64,000 bases of DNA, taken from contig JAOTRX010000003.1 in the NCBI GenBank assembly GCA_030247675.1, positions 434,001-498,000 on the forward strand, written 5' to 3'. A model generated the notes under the pieces. The model made no database searches. It was not told the origin of the DNA and saw nothing but the letters and a program-made list of their open reading frames with translations. Of the stretch, positions 1 to 6,964 are shown in pieces (the stretch's first letter is position 1; each line of letters begins with the position of its first letter). The DNA is from Desulforhopalus sp. (GTDB lineage Bacteria > Desulfobacterota > Desulfobulbia > Desulfobulbales > Desulfocapsaceae). The position numbers and the translations under genes were made by a program.

Positions 1-172
1 CTTCTTTCGTGGTTTGGATGATCTGCTGGCAATCGTTTTCGGCATCCATGGCGTTTTTGGCGGTAATTGTGCGAAAAACCGTTCGGTTGTCCTGTCGGAT
101 TAATTCATATTGGTCTTCGCCGATGTATTCCAGGAGCCAATCTCTCCATTGGTGAATGGTTCTTCTGATCAT
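1..172 (-). CDS. Hypothetical protein, 3' end cut by window edge
   Basis: Only the first 57 codons are visible; the gene runs off the left edge. ATG at 170-172 is preceded on the minus strand by a good ribosome site (GGAGAG around 183-188), which decides the start. The visible product begins MIRRTIHQWRDWLLEYI and is hydrophilic, rich in D, E, Q and R, with no signal peptide or membrane segment. I do not recognise the family. It lies downstream of the DsrD-like gene on the same strand but is separated from it by about 295 bp containing two hairpins, so it is probably a separate transcript. Confidence 0.6.
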   Translation of the reverse strand, partial: MIRRTIHQWRDWLLEYIGEDQYELIRQDNRTVFRTITAKNAMDAENDCQQIIQTTKE

Positions 173-339
173 ATCAGATACTCTCCTGCAAGTGTACATG
201 GCAAATTTCAGTGAATTCTCTGTTGCCTGGGAAGGGTTGTTTGGCCAAAATAGATACACTGCCGTTAGTTGAAAATAATCGTTTCAGGTAACCAGCAGTG
301 TTTCTTGCCGTAGCCGTGGTTACCCAAACGGCGGGATCG

Positions 340-373
340 TTCGTGAACATCGCTGGGCATTGATGTTCACGAA
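340..373. repeat. 12-bp perfect inverted repeat
   Basis: TTCGTGAACATC at 340-351 is mirrored exactly by GATGTTCACGAA at 362-373, with a 10-base spacer. It sits in the 173-466 gap between the DsrD-like gene and the partial gene, both on the minus strand. No T-run follows on either side. It could be an operator or an RNA hairpin; nothing in the sequence decides which. Confidence 0.55.
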
Positions 374-412
374 TACCTGTGGATGTTGCGAAACCTCAGT
401 ATGATGCCTGGT

Positions 413-447
413 TGAGCACGGCCAGCAGGGAAGTCCTGGCTGCTCAT
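413..447 (-). terminator. Bulged hairpin after the DsrD-like gene
   Basis: TGAGCA-CG-GCCAG-CAGG pairs with CCTGGCTGCTCA across a GAAGT loop, with small bulges. It lies 20-54 bases past the stop of the DsrD-like gene on the minus strand. There is no clear T-tract, so this is only a possible terminator or transcript-stabilising stem. Confidence 0.3.
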
Positions 448-466
448 CTTGCGCCCTACCTGATTG

Positions 467-709
467 TCAAATACCACTGGCACCTTCTTCATTTTTAATG
501 CGATGTTTCAGCGCATACATGGTGGTGGAGCCGGAAGACCAGAACATAAGTTTCCCTTCTTTTACGAGATCATTGGCAACATTTTTCATGTCGCGTGGTT
601 TCGTTTCCGGATCACAGGCGTAAAAATCCTTGATGTACAATTGCGGTTTTGGTGAGCTTTCCGCTTTTTCGAGAATGGCGAGTTTAAGTGTTTCCTTGGA
701 CATCTGCAT
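467..709 (-). CDS. DsrD-family winged-helix protein (stand-alone)
   Basis: 80 aa. The C-terminal half carries FWSSGSTTMYALK, which matches the hallmark YWSSGSTTMYGLK of DsrD, the small winged-helix protein encoded next to dsrAB in sulfate reducers that stimulates dissimilatory sulfite reductase. The N-terminal part (MQMSKETLKLAILEKAESS, then YIKDFY) matches the DsrD helical start in spacing. Length is about that of DsrD. The start ATG at 707-709 has GGAGG six bases upstream; a second ATG two codons later is too far from it. No dsrA, dsrB, siroheme or sulfite-reductase gene lies in the window, so this is an orphan copy or paralogue; DsrD proper would be expected elsewhere. Family call is firm; function outside the dsr operon is inference. 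Confidence 0.85.
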   Translation of the reverse strand: MQMSKETLKLAILEKAESSPKPQLYIKDFYACDPETKPRDMKNVANDLVKEGKLMFWSSGSTTMYALKHRIKNEEGASGI

Positions 710-824
710 GAAGAGCCTCCCAGGAGAATTTGAATCTGCAGTAGATCTGCAAGAACGTTGAGAACAGTGACTTGTGGTATCTTTGGCCCTTTTGCGGCGT
801 TCCGGTTGTCGTATTGATGATGTT

Positions 825-882
825 GTTATGCCGCAAGGGCATGAGTTTCGTATAAGCAGGCGAGCTGCTCGACTCAGCTATA
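825..882 (-). repeat. Dispersed ~55-bp repeat R1, copy C
   Basis: On the minus strand this reads TATAGCTGAGTCGAGCAGCT followed by CGCCTGCTTATACGAAAC and ATGCCCTTGCGGCATAAC. It matches the copies at 881-934, 8249-8305 and 51119-51177. Copies B and C are in direct tandem here and share the TATA junction. They lie between the cold-shock-like gene and the DsrD-like gene. Confidence 0.8.
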
Positions 883-934
883 TACCGCAAGAGCTGGTTT
901 CGTATGAGCAGACGAGCTGCTCAATTCAGTTTTA
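881..934 (-). repeat. Dispersed ~55-bp repeat R1, copy B
   Basis: Minus strand reads TAAAACTGAATTGAGCAGCT then CGTCTGCTCATACGAAACC and CTCTTGCGGTATA. It is the most diverged of the four R1 copies and begins about 10 bases after the stop of the cold-shock-like gene. Confidence 0.75.
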
Positions 935-944
935 TGTCAACGAC

Positions 945-1208
945 TTATGTCATTACCCCAGGACGAAATACCTTCGTTCCTTGGTTGCCACCGTTTTGAG
1001 CATTTGATTTTTTGGGATGTACCAGGCGAACATTTTTAGCGAGCAATCCCTGCTTGTCAGGGTGGCATTCAAACTCAACGGTTGCACCAACCTTCAAAAA
1101 TTGACAACCAACCAAATCGGCCTTGCGTACCAGTATATCTGGGCCATTGCCATTTTCGAGAAACCCAAAATCCTTGTCGCGGAACCATCTTTTAACAGCA
1201 GTTTGCAA
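945..1208 (-). CDS. Divergent cold-shock-domain (CSD) protein
   Basis: A single OB-fold cold-shock domain: AVKRWFRDKDFGFLENG corresponds to the VKWFNxxKGFGFI (RNP1) strand of CspA-type proteins, DILVRKADL to the RNP2 strand (normally VFVH), and VGATVEFEC to the conserved end of the domain. RNP1 and RNP2 are both diverged, so nucleic-acid binding may be altered. I chose a TTG start at 1206-1208 because it puts the domain at the N-terminus as in the family and has AGGTG a few bases upstream; a longer frame opens at TTG 1271 and would add 21 hydrophobic residues. About 87 aa with a basic tail. It probably binds RNA or single-stranded DNA; the start is uncertain. Confidence 0.6.
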   Translation of the reverse strand: MQTAVKRWFRDKDFGFLENGNGPDILVRKADLVGCQFLKVGATVEFECHPDKQGLLAKNVRLVHPKKSNAQNGGNQGTKVFRPGVMT

Positions 1209-1406
1209 AAATACACCTAGAATTTGATATTTTGGAAAATGATATAATGTTAGGAAAATACCTACTAACAAGTGAAGATAACAGGAGATGCCGGTGCGTA
1301 ATCGTCAAGGCTTCAAGGGGGTTACGCGTATAGTAATACCTGCTGATCAAGCATAACAACCAGAAAATAAAAGAAGAATATGCTGTGATACCATTTTGGC
1401 GCCGGC

Positions 1407-1589
1407 TCAGTTTTTACTCGTATCTACCTTGATAAGGTATTTGGAACCATGGGCAATTGACACCTCTTTTGTTCCTTCAAAAACAACTTTAATAGTTCCA
1501 CAGCTATTTACATCAATAATCTTGCCTATTCCCCATTCTGCTCTTGCCTTATGTCGTACGTTTTCACCTTCATATAAATTCACTTTCAT
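1407..1589 (-). CDS. DUF3553-like small protein
   Basis: 60 aa, MKVNLYEGENVRHKARAEWG followed by GIGKIIDV and KVVFEG. The pattern (V/R)RH-x-WG-x-G-(K/Q)-(I/V) then a short beta strand with FEG fits the DUF3553 family, small SH3-like beta-barrel proteins of unknown role that also occur at the end of UvrD-type helicases. The ATG at 1587-1589 has GGAGA six bases upstream; a 13-residue N-terminal extension is possible but has no ribosome site. It stands alone between the cold-shock-like gene and a long intergenic stretch. Function unknown. Confidence 0.65.
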   Translation of the reverse strand: MKVNLYEGENVRHKARAEWGIGKIIDVNSCGTIKVVFEGTKEVSIAHGSKYLIKVDTSKN

Positions 1590-1629
1590 AGTTTTCTCCG
1601 AGGATAATGGGTTTAACGTGCAATACATA

Positions 1630-2101
1630 CAATGGGTCTTTTATTATTAAAGTCTCGCTTTATTTTTGAAGGTGATGAAGAAAATTCGCGCCGGTACTCC
1701 GTTTTATGGCAACCGCCGAAAATATTTTCTCTAAATGGATTAATGCTAAAAGCCGGTAGCAACTTAAGGTTGCGGCAGGAAAATATCGTATATAAAGAGA
1801 TGTATCGGTGATATGGCGGGCAGTAAAGAGGTGTTTTATGTGTTGGGCGTCAAGGTAATAAATATGTTATTCCATTTCTAAATCAAGCGTTAACTTCAGC
1901 TGCTGCGCTGTGCAGCCCCTCTTCGTACTCCACTGTACTGTCTCGTCGTTGCTCGCTTGCAGCTTCGTTCTCATTTTGATTTAGAAATGGAATTATGCAG
2001 AAAAGCTTTCAAGGCGCATGGGCTCTAGTCACTACAACCGAGCGGTGTAATAAAGTCTTGGACAAGGCGTGAGAAAGCCGGTTGGTATCCTGCCGACCAG
2101 T
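1630..2101. other. Intergenic region, no gene seen
   Basis: About 470 bases without a credible gene. It holds the 125-bp inverted-repeat element at 1869-1993 and a short GCAAC/GTTGC hairpin near 1758-1772. Base composition is A+T-rich up to 1890. No promoter match for the flanking minus-strand genes could be supported. Confidence 0.5.
1869..1993. repeat. 125-bp element with 18-bp perfect terminal inverted repeats
   Basis: ATTCCATTTCTAAATCAA at 1869-1886 is the exact reverse complement of 1976-1993. Homology continues imperfectly inward (CAGCTGC on the left; AGCTGC on the right, read inward). The 89-base core is C/T-rich (CTTCGTACTCCACTGTACTG, then CTCGTCGTTGCTCGC) and unlike the A+T-rich flanks. 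It has no open frame and no transposase. It looks like a MITE or palindromic interspersed repeat; no target-site duplication is obvious. Confidence 0.65.
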
Positions 2102-3535
2102 CTATTTTTGCTTAAAATCGTAGGAGATGATGCCGTAGCGGCGCATGATGCGCTGCAGGGCCTGACGTTCAAGGCCGCAATCGGCGGCGGCGTTGGTGAC
2201 ATTGCCATGGTTGCGGGCAAGGAGGTCGCGCAGATAGGCCTCGGAAAACCTTCTAACGATTTCCGTTTTTGCATCGTTGTAGGGCAGGGTGTGCAATTCT
2301 TCGAAACTCTCAGCACATGGTTGTTCCGCGCCTTCACAGTTGGTGATACCGAGGTCGGCAAGCGACACGCTGCCCCCGGCTGCCGAAAGAATCATGCTCT
2401 TAACGGTGTTCTGCAGTTCGCGGACGTTGCCCGGCCAAGCGCGCTTGTACAGATGGCGGAGGACCTCAGGGGCAACCGTCAGGTCTTCCCGGTGGTACTG
2501 CCGCTTGAAGAGGGCGAGGAAATGATGGACTAAAAGCGGCACATCGTCACGCATTTCCTGGAGATTTGGCATGACCACGCTGACCACGTTGAGGCGGTAG
2601 AAGAGGTCGGCGCGGAATTCGCCGGTGCGGATCTTCTCTTCCAGGTTCTGGTTGGTGGAGGCAACTACCCGCGCATCGACCTTAAATGTCTTGTTCTGGC
2701 CGAGCGGCTGGATCTCCTTTTCCTGCAGCACCCGCAGCAGCTTGGTCTGTATTTGTACCGGGATATCGGCTATCTCGTCGAGGAAGATGGTCGACCCGTG
2801 GGCCTCAAGAAAGAGGCCCTTCTTGTCCTGCGCCGCCCCGGTAAAGGCACCCTTGCTGTAGCCGAACAGCTCGCTTTCCAGGACATTTTCCGGAAGCGCC
2901 GGACAATTGACGGTGATCATCCGCTGTTCCCGGCGGTTGCTCAGCTTGTGCAGGGCCCGGGCGGCGAGTTCCTTGCCGGTACCGCTTTCGCCGCGGATAA
3001 GGACGGTGGCATCGGTGTCGGCGATCCTCGCCAGCAGGTCAAGGACCCGCTTCTGTGCCGCACTCTGGCCGATAAAACCCTCCGGCAGGGCCAGGTCATT
3101 GAGTCTTTCCGTCAATTGGCGGTTGGCGCGGAGCAGTGCCGTGCGCTCCAGGCAGTTACGCACCACCCGGACGATGTGATCCTTGTCAAAGGGCTTTTGC
3201 AGGAAGTCGTAGGCACCGTCCTTCAGTGCCTGGACCGCCATATCGATTGTCCCGTAGCCGGTCATGATGATGACCGAGATTGTCCGGTCGTAGGCCTGGA
3301 TCTTGTTGAGCAGCTGCAGGCCGTCCAGATCGGGCATTTTGATATCGCTGATAATAACGTCGGGATTGCAGTCGCCGAGCATTTCCAGGGCCCTTAAGCC
3401 GGACGGTGCGGCGACGACATCGCAGGCGCATTTTTTTTCGAGGATGAGGCGAAGCATGGAGAGCATGTCGGGCTCGTCATCAACGATCATCGCCAGCTTG
3501 CGGGGAGCATTGTTTGCGGACGGAGCAGCTACCAT
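2102..3535 (-). CDS. NtrC-family sigma-54 response regulator (REC-AAA+-Fis)
   Basis: 477 aa. Receiver domain about 12-130 with D19, D20 and phospho-acceptor D64; AAA+ domain about 160-395 with Walker A GESGTGKE, the sigma-54 contact loop GAFTGA and Walker B IFLDEIAD; C-terminal Fis-type helix-turn-helix (NVTNAAADCGLERQALQRI). All key residues are intact, so it should be a phosphorylation-controlled sigma-54 activator. I use ATG 3533-3535 rather than a TTG 19 codons upstream, since the receiver starts soon after it. The nearest gene upstream is a four-helix membrane protein of unknown function 103 bases away; no cognate kinase adjoins it, so its sensor is unknown. Confidence 0.88.
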   Translation of the reverse strand: MVAAPSANNAPRKLAMIVDDEPDMLSMLRLILEKKCACDVVAAPSGLRALEMLGDCNPDVIISDIKMPDLDGLQLLNKIQAYDRTISVIIMTGYGTIDMAVQALKDGAYDFLQKPFDKDHIVRVVRNCLERTALLRANRQLTERLNDLALPEGFIGQSAAQKRVLDLLARIADTDATVLIRGESGTGKELAARALHKLSNRREQRMITVNCPALPENVLESELFGYSKGAFTGAAQDKKGLFLEAHGSTIFLDEIADIPVQIQTKLLRVLQEKEIQPLGQNKTFKVDARVVASTNQNLEEKIRTGEFRADLFYRLNVVSVVMPNLQEMRDDVPLLVHHFLALFKRQYHREDLTVAPEVLRHLYKRAWPGNVRELQNTVKSMILSAAGGSVSLADLGITNCEGAEQPCAESFEELHTLPYNDAKTEIVRRFSEAYLRDLLARNHGNVTNAAADCGLERQALQRIMRRYGIISYDFKQK

Positions 3536-3638
3536 AGAGATACCTTGCCGGGAGTTGCGGGAGCGGGAAATATCAGCATAAGCCTTTGTCAAATCTGATC
3601 CTGGTCTGTGCCGAAGGATCGCACTCCGGTGAACGAAA

Positions 3639-3992
3639 TCAAGCCCTCTTGCCCATTTCCTCGGTGATTCTGGTGATCAGATATACATAGGCGGACAAAG
3701 CGGCCATTATTATCAAGGCATTGACAACAGAAAAAATATCAAGCTTTCCGTCGTTGTAGATATAGAAATACAAGACCCTTAGAAAAGGGAGTGCCACAGT
3801 TATGGAATACGCCAGGATTTTGTTCAATTGCCATGCGGCGAGTCCCGCCGGGATAACAAAGAAAATCGGAAAGTGGATGTATTCTCCAGTCAGGATATCA
3901 GTCAAAAAGATGAAGATCGTCAAGAGGATACAGATGATATTCGGACTATACTTGTAGGCATCTATAACCGCTCTTTCGAATTGTTTCATCAT
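3639..3992 (-). CDS. Small multi-pass membrane protein
   Basis: 117 aa with about four hydrophobic segments (roughly residues 17-35, 40-58, 62-80, 88-107) and a short charged C-terminus (TRITEEMGKRA). The spacing and the INACTIVE-looking absence of any catalytic motif resemble the N-terminal membrane sensor portion of some histidine kinases, but here it stands alone, so that resemblance is only suggestive. ATG at 3990-3992 follows GGGG by five bases; the GTG six codons earlier lies inside that ribosome site. It is upstream of, and on the same strand as, the NtrC-family regulator, and may be its membrane input. Function unknown. Confidence 0.65.
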   Translation of the reverse strand: MMKQFERAVIDAYKYSPNIICILLTIFIFLTDILTGEYIHFPIFFVIPAGLAAWQLNKILAYSITVALPFLRVLYFYIYNDGKLDIFSVVNALIIMAALSAYVYLITRITEEMGKRA

Positions 3993-4022
3993 AAAAGCCC
4001 CTTTCACTGCCTGACGGATCCT

Positions 4023-4071
4023 GGCCCCTTTTGGGGAGGATAGCCTTAACTCTTCCTTCCCAAAAGGGGCC
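4023..4071. repeat. Large near-perfect inverted repeat (18-bp arms)
   Basis: GGCCCCTTTTGGGGAGGA (4023-4040) faces TCCTTCCCAAAAGGGGCC (4054-4071) with one mismatch and a 13-base spacer. It lies in the 5' region of the small membrane-protein gene, about 30 bases upstream of its start, so a hairpin in the leader RNA or a protein-binding operator are both possible. Confidence 0.6.
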
Positions 4072-4174
4072 GCGAGCGCCCGCAGGCAGGAGAATTTTCT
4101 ATGTAACTCGGGCTTGATTGGAAGTCCCGAGAGTAGTAATTCTGCTTATCCTGAAACAGTTTGGAATTCAAGTG

Positions 4175-4190
4175 TGGAATCAATCTTGCG
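4175..4190 (+). promoter_or_regulatory. Possible sigma-54 promoter for the barrel gene
   Basis: TGGAATCAATCTTGCG fits TGGCAC-N5-TTGCW with the GG-N10-GC core exact and three mismatches outside it. It lies 114 bases before the outer-membrane protein start. Confidence 0.35.
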
Positions 4191-4303
4191 AAAGTTCTTT
4201 TGGCGATGTAGGTTTGCTCCACCGTGTCAGAGGGCTCTTTGCTTTAAAAGAGTTTGCACTGGAAGCACGGGCACTTCAATGGCATTTGGTTAGAGGATAG
4301 CGT

Positions 4304-5167
4304 ATGTTTTTAAGAACTTCAGTTACTCGTTTACTTGGTCTCACTGCCCTGTTAGTGCTCACTTTCTCGCCAGATACCGGGTATTGCCAGAAAAATACCA
4401 ATCCGATGCAGGCTTCTGTGGAAGTGAGCGCTCAGCCTGGCGCGAGTGCGCTTGCCGTGACCGAAGGTGAAAAAGTCTCGGTTGCGAAAGTCACTGCGGA
4501 AGAAGAGTTTATCGCCAACTACATACACGGAAAGCTGCAATTAGGCACAAGGAGTGTCCATAGGGTGCTTACCGACGATGATTCGGGGCATAAGGGTGGT
4601 GGTTACGGGAGTGGCACCTATCTGGGGACGATATATGGCCTTGACGAGGAACAGCGGTATGCTCCCAGTAAGGTATTTATAAACTACTATTTTAATAAAT
4701 ATTTTGGTGTTGGACTCGACTATGATTCCATAAAGGTGCGGACTCTTGCCATCGACGGTTATACCCATGCCGAGAAAACGGATGGGGATGCCATTCTTTC
4801 CGGGCCGACGTTGTCGGTCTTTGCCAGAATTCCCAACTCCACCGCCTTTACTCCGTATTTTGGCCTCGGCATAGGGTTCTTCAGCGGCAGTTTTGATGAG
4901 GATCCGGCTTGGGCTACTACCATCAATGATGGCGGAGTAAGGACGAGGGTCATGGATGTGGAAGATACCAACGCGGTGGTGATGACTTCTGGCCTGACAT
5001 GGGCATTCACTGCCAACTGGCTGGTAGACCTTTCCGTTCAATACATCCAGGCTGATGCCGATGCCACCTTTTATGGATATAACGATGGCGTTCTTAACAC
5101 CGGCCTGCCAGGGCATTTCCCCATGGACAATGTCGCATTCCGCCTGGGTATTGTGTATTCTTTCTGA
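4304..5167 (+). CDS. Outer-membrane beta-barrel protein (OmpW/OmpA-barrel-like)
   Basis: 287 aa. Residues 1-28 are a signal peptide (basic MFLRTSVTR, hydrophobic core LLGLTALLVLTF). The mature part alternates polar and aromatic residues as beta strands (for example FGVGLDYDSIKV, TPYFGLGIGFFSGSF, WLVDLSVQYIQADA) and ends in RLGIVYSF; the terminal Phe is the usual signal for BAM-dependent insertion. The fold fits an eight-stranded OmpW or OmpA-type barrel. It is probably a small-molecule channel or structural porin; no binding site can be named. The preceding bases give a weak ribosome site (GAGGATAGCGT before ATG). It is monocistronic, followed by the tRNA gene on the other strand. Confidence 0.75.
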   Translation: MFLRTSVTRLLGLTALLVLTFSPDTGYCQKNTNPMQASVEVSAQPGASALAVTEGEKVSVAKVTAEEEFIANYIHGKLQLGTRSVHRVLTDDDSGHKGGGYGSGTYLGTIYGLDEEQRYAPSKVFINYYFNKYFGVGLDYDSIKVRTLAIDGYTHAEKTDGDAILSGPTLSVFARIPNSTAFTPYFGLGIGFFSGSFDEDPAWATTINDGGVRTRVMDVEDTNAVVMTSGLTWAFTANWLVDLSVQYIQADADATFYGYNDGVLNTGLPGHFPMDNVAFRLGIVYSF

Positions 5168-5273
5168 TTAATGCGCTGTTACCTGCGTCGTTCTTTGCAG
5201 TCCTTGCCATTGTTGCGGTTTTCTCTCTGGAGCGTGTCGACCAAGAACATGTACCAAAGAAAAAACCCGCAAA

Positions 5274-5349
5274 TGGTGGAGCTGAGGGGGATCGAACCCC
5301 TGGCCTACGCATTGCGAACGCGTCGCTCTCCCAGCTGAGCTACAGCCCC
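5274..5349 (-). tRNA. tRNA-Ala (anticodon CGC)
   Basis: 76 nt with encoded CCA. Minus strand starts GGGGCTG and ends CAGCTCC-A-CCA, so the seven-base acceptor stem closes with one G-T pair. The D arm is GCTCAGCTGGGAGAGC, the anticodon arm ACGCG-TTCGCAA-TGCGT gives anticodon CGC (reads GCG, Ala), and the T arm is AGGGG-TTCGATC-CCCCT. All stems pair, so this is a complete tRNA. Confidence 0.95.
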
Positions 5350-5520
5350 AATCGATGGTTGACACTGCTCTTAAGATTGACGGTCACGGTGCACGGGGTG
5401 ACTGTCAAAAGGCAAGTTTCTTGCCGGAAAACTATCCGCTGCCGGGGATAATGGCAAGTCTTTTTTGGCGATATCCGCGCGGCTGACCAGAACCCCTCCA
5501 GTTACACAATCAGGGACGCC

Positions 5521-6456
5521 ATGTTTCAACTTGTTGCCATCGGTGTGATGTCGGGGCTGTTTTTCAGCACAACTTTTGTCCTTAATCGCTTGATGAGTCT
5601 GCAGGGCGGGCATTGGGTGTGGACAGCCAGCCTGCGCTATGCCTTTATGCTGGCCTTTATGCTAGTTGGCTTGGTGGTTTTCGGCAAGGATCGTTTGTTG
5701 CGGGAATTGTGGGGCCTTTATCGCCGGAACTGGCTCTTCTGGACCATCGCCGGGACGATCGGTTTTGGGTTGTTTTATGCGTGCATCAGTTACAGCGCCT
5801 CTTTCGCCCCGGCCTGGGTGGTGGCAACAACCTGGCAGGCGACAATCCTTGCAACCCCTCTGGTTTTGCTGGCATTCGGCAAAAGGGTTCCCTGGCGGGC
5901 CCTGCTGTTTTCTCTGGTCATTTTCGCTGGGGTAGTCCTGGTAAATGTCAGCCAGGCGGAGAGCAATCTTTCCGCTGAACTTTTGCAGGGCGCTCTGCCG
6001 GTAATCGCCGCCGCCTTTTGTTACCCAATTGGCAACCAGCTGGTCTGGGAGGTACGGAGGGCCGTGCATCCCCGCCTGCCACGGATCGACAGCCCGGTTC
6101 TTGACCGGCCTTTTGCCGGAGTTTTGCTGCTCACCCTCGGATCAATTCCCTTTTGGCTGGCGCTGGTTGTGATCTGTCAACCGCCACCTCCTTCTGCCGG
6201 GCAGGTATTGCAAACTGCCTTGGTGGCGCTCTTTTCCGGTATTATCGCAACCGGTCTTTTTTTTTTCGCCCGGCAGAAGGCGCGAACACCCTATCAACTT
6301 TCAGCGGTTGACGCTACTCAGGGGAGTGAGGCGGTTTTTGCCCTGATCGGCGAAGTCCTCTTTCTTCACGCCGCTCTTCCAACCGTTTCCGGCTATCTCG
6401 GCCTTGCCATGACTGTGGTGGGTTTGTTCTTGTATCTGCATGTTCAGGCCCATTGA
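5521..6456 (+). CDS. DMT-superfamily multidrug efflux protein (EmrE-type family)
   Basis: 311 aa, almost entirely hydrophobic with about ten membrane helices in two repeats, as in 10-TM drug/metabolite transporters. The start MFQLVAIGVMSGLFFSTTFVLNR, the internal SASFAPAWVVATTWQ and the C-terminal DATQGSEAVFALIGEV are typical of the multidrug-resistance efflux transporter branch of the family. AGGGA lies six bases before ATG 5521. It would export a small organic substrate across the inner membrane; the substrate cannot be read from sequence. It stands alone between tRNA-Ala and a 500-base gap. Confidence 0.75.
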   Translation: MFQLVAIGVMSGLFFSTTFVLNRLMSLQGGHWVWTASLRYAFMLAFMLVGLVVFGKDRLLRELWGLYRRNWLFWTIAGTIGFGLFYACISYSASFAPAWVVATTWQATILATPLVLLAFGKRVPWRALLFSLVIFAGVVLVNVSQAESNLSAELLQGALPVIAAAFCYPIGNQLVWEVRRAVHPRLPRIDSPVLDRPFAGVLLLTLGSIPFWLALVVICQPPPPSAGQVLQTALVALFSGIIATGLFFFARQKARTPYQLSAVDATQGSEAVFALIGEVLFLHAALPTVSGYLGLAMTVVGLFLYLHVQAH

Positions 6457-6552
6457 GTAGAATTGGACCTTAAGCCCTTGTGGTAGTTTGGAGAACGGCG
6501 GTGATGTGTGTCAAAATGTATTAAAATGTTTCTTTCCGCTGGGGCGTTGGGG

Positions 6553-6567
6553 TTGTGCAATGCACAA
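6553..6567. promoter_or_regulatory. Perfect palindrome TTGTGCA-A-TGCACAA
   Basis: Arms of seven bases around one central A, about 310 bases upstream of the nhaD sigma-54 promoter match. Related TTGTGCAA / TTGCGCA words occur at 38287-38297, 38350-38356 and 41024-41060. A candidate operator or enhancer site; the binding protein is unknown. Confidence 0.35.
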
Positions 6568-6864
6568 GTGGTCAGGGTTGGCTGGTTAGTTTGGGTTTTT
6601 GGTATCTTTTGAAGATATGTTAAAAAATCTATTGAATATAGGTATATGTACTGGTGGGTTGGGCATATTCCGCTATTTCTGTTGGAGAGGAAAGACGGAT
6701 GTGCCGATGGTGTGAGCGGGGAGTTATGTTGTGATACAATGAGAAACATATTGAAACCATCTCTGTGGTGGAAGGTTTCCAAATGATCTTTTCATTTCCT
6801 GTAAATTGATAACATATATTGTAATATCAATCTTATATCCTGTAAAAATGAATGTTGTCTCATT

Positions 6865-6880
6865 TGGCATGCCGATTGCT
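6865..6880 (+). promoter_or_regulatory. Sigma-54 (-24/-12) promoter of nhaD
   Basis: TGGCATGCCGATTGCT matches TGGCAC-N5-TTGCW at all but one position and has the exact GG-N10-GC core. Transcription would start about 6892, giving a leader of some 70 bases to the ATG at 6965. Confidence 0.65.
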
Positions 6881-6964
6881 TTGTGCCTTAGGAGGAAATT
6901 TAGATTACCCATTTTGTCAGAGTCATTTTGCTGATGTATTTAATCTTAAAGAAAAGGAGTTGAC

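Larger units (their letters stand above)
3993..4303. other. Divergent intergenic region
   Basis: 311 bases between the minus-strand membrane protein and the plus-strand outer-membrane barrel. It holds the large inverted repeat at 4023-4071 and a possible sigma-54 promoter at 4175-4190 facing the barrel gene. Small open frames here have no ribosome site. Confidence 0.5.
6457..6964. other. Intergenic region upstream of nhaD
   Basis: 508 bases. The first part is G/T-rich on the plus strand with no credible gene. It contains a perfect 7-bp-arm palindrome TTGTGCA-A-TGCACAA (6553-6567) and, near its end, a strong sigma-54 promoter match (6865-6880). Minus-strand frames here have low-complexity products and no ribosome site. 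Confidence 0.5.

Noticed and set aside
684..890. 68-aa frame with SSSSPAYTKLMPL
   Set aside because: It is mostly R1 repeat sequence and overlaps the DsrD-like start; the peptide-like similarity between copies follows from the DNA repeat.
2753..3397. 214-aa plus-strand frame
   Set aside because: Antisense shadow of the NtrC-family regulator.
4118..4300. 60-aa plus-strand frame before the barrel gene
   Set aside because: Starts with TTG, has no ribosome site or recognisable feature, and covers the putative promoter.
6444..6782. 112-aa minus-strand frame upstream of nhaD
   Set aside because: Low-complexity product, no ribosome site, and it overlaps the end of the DMT exporter gene.
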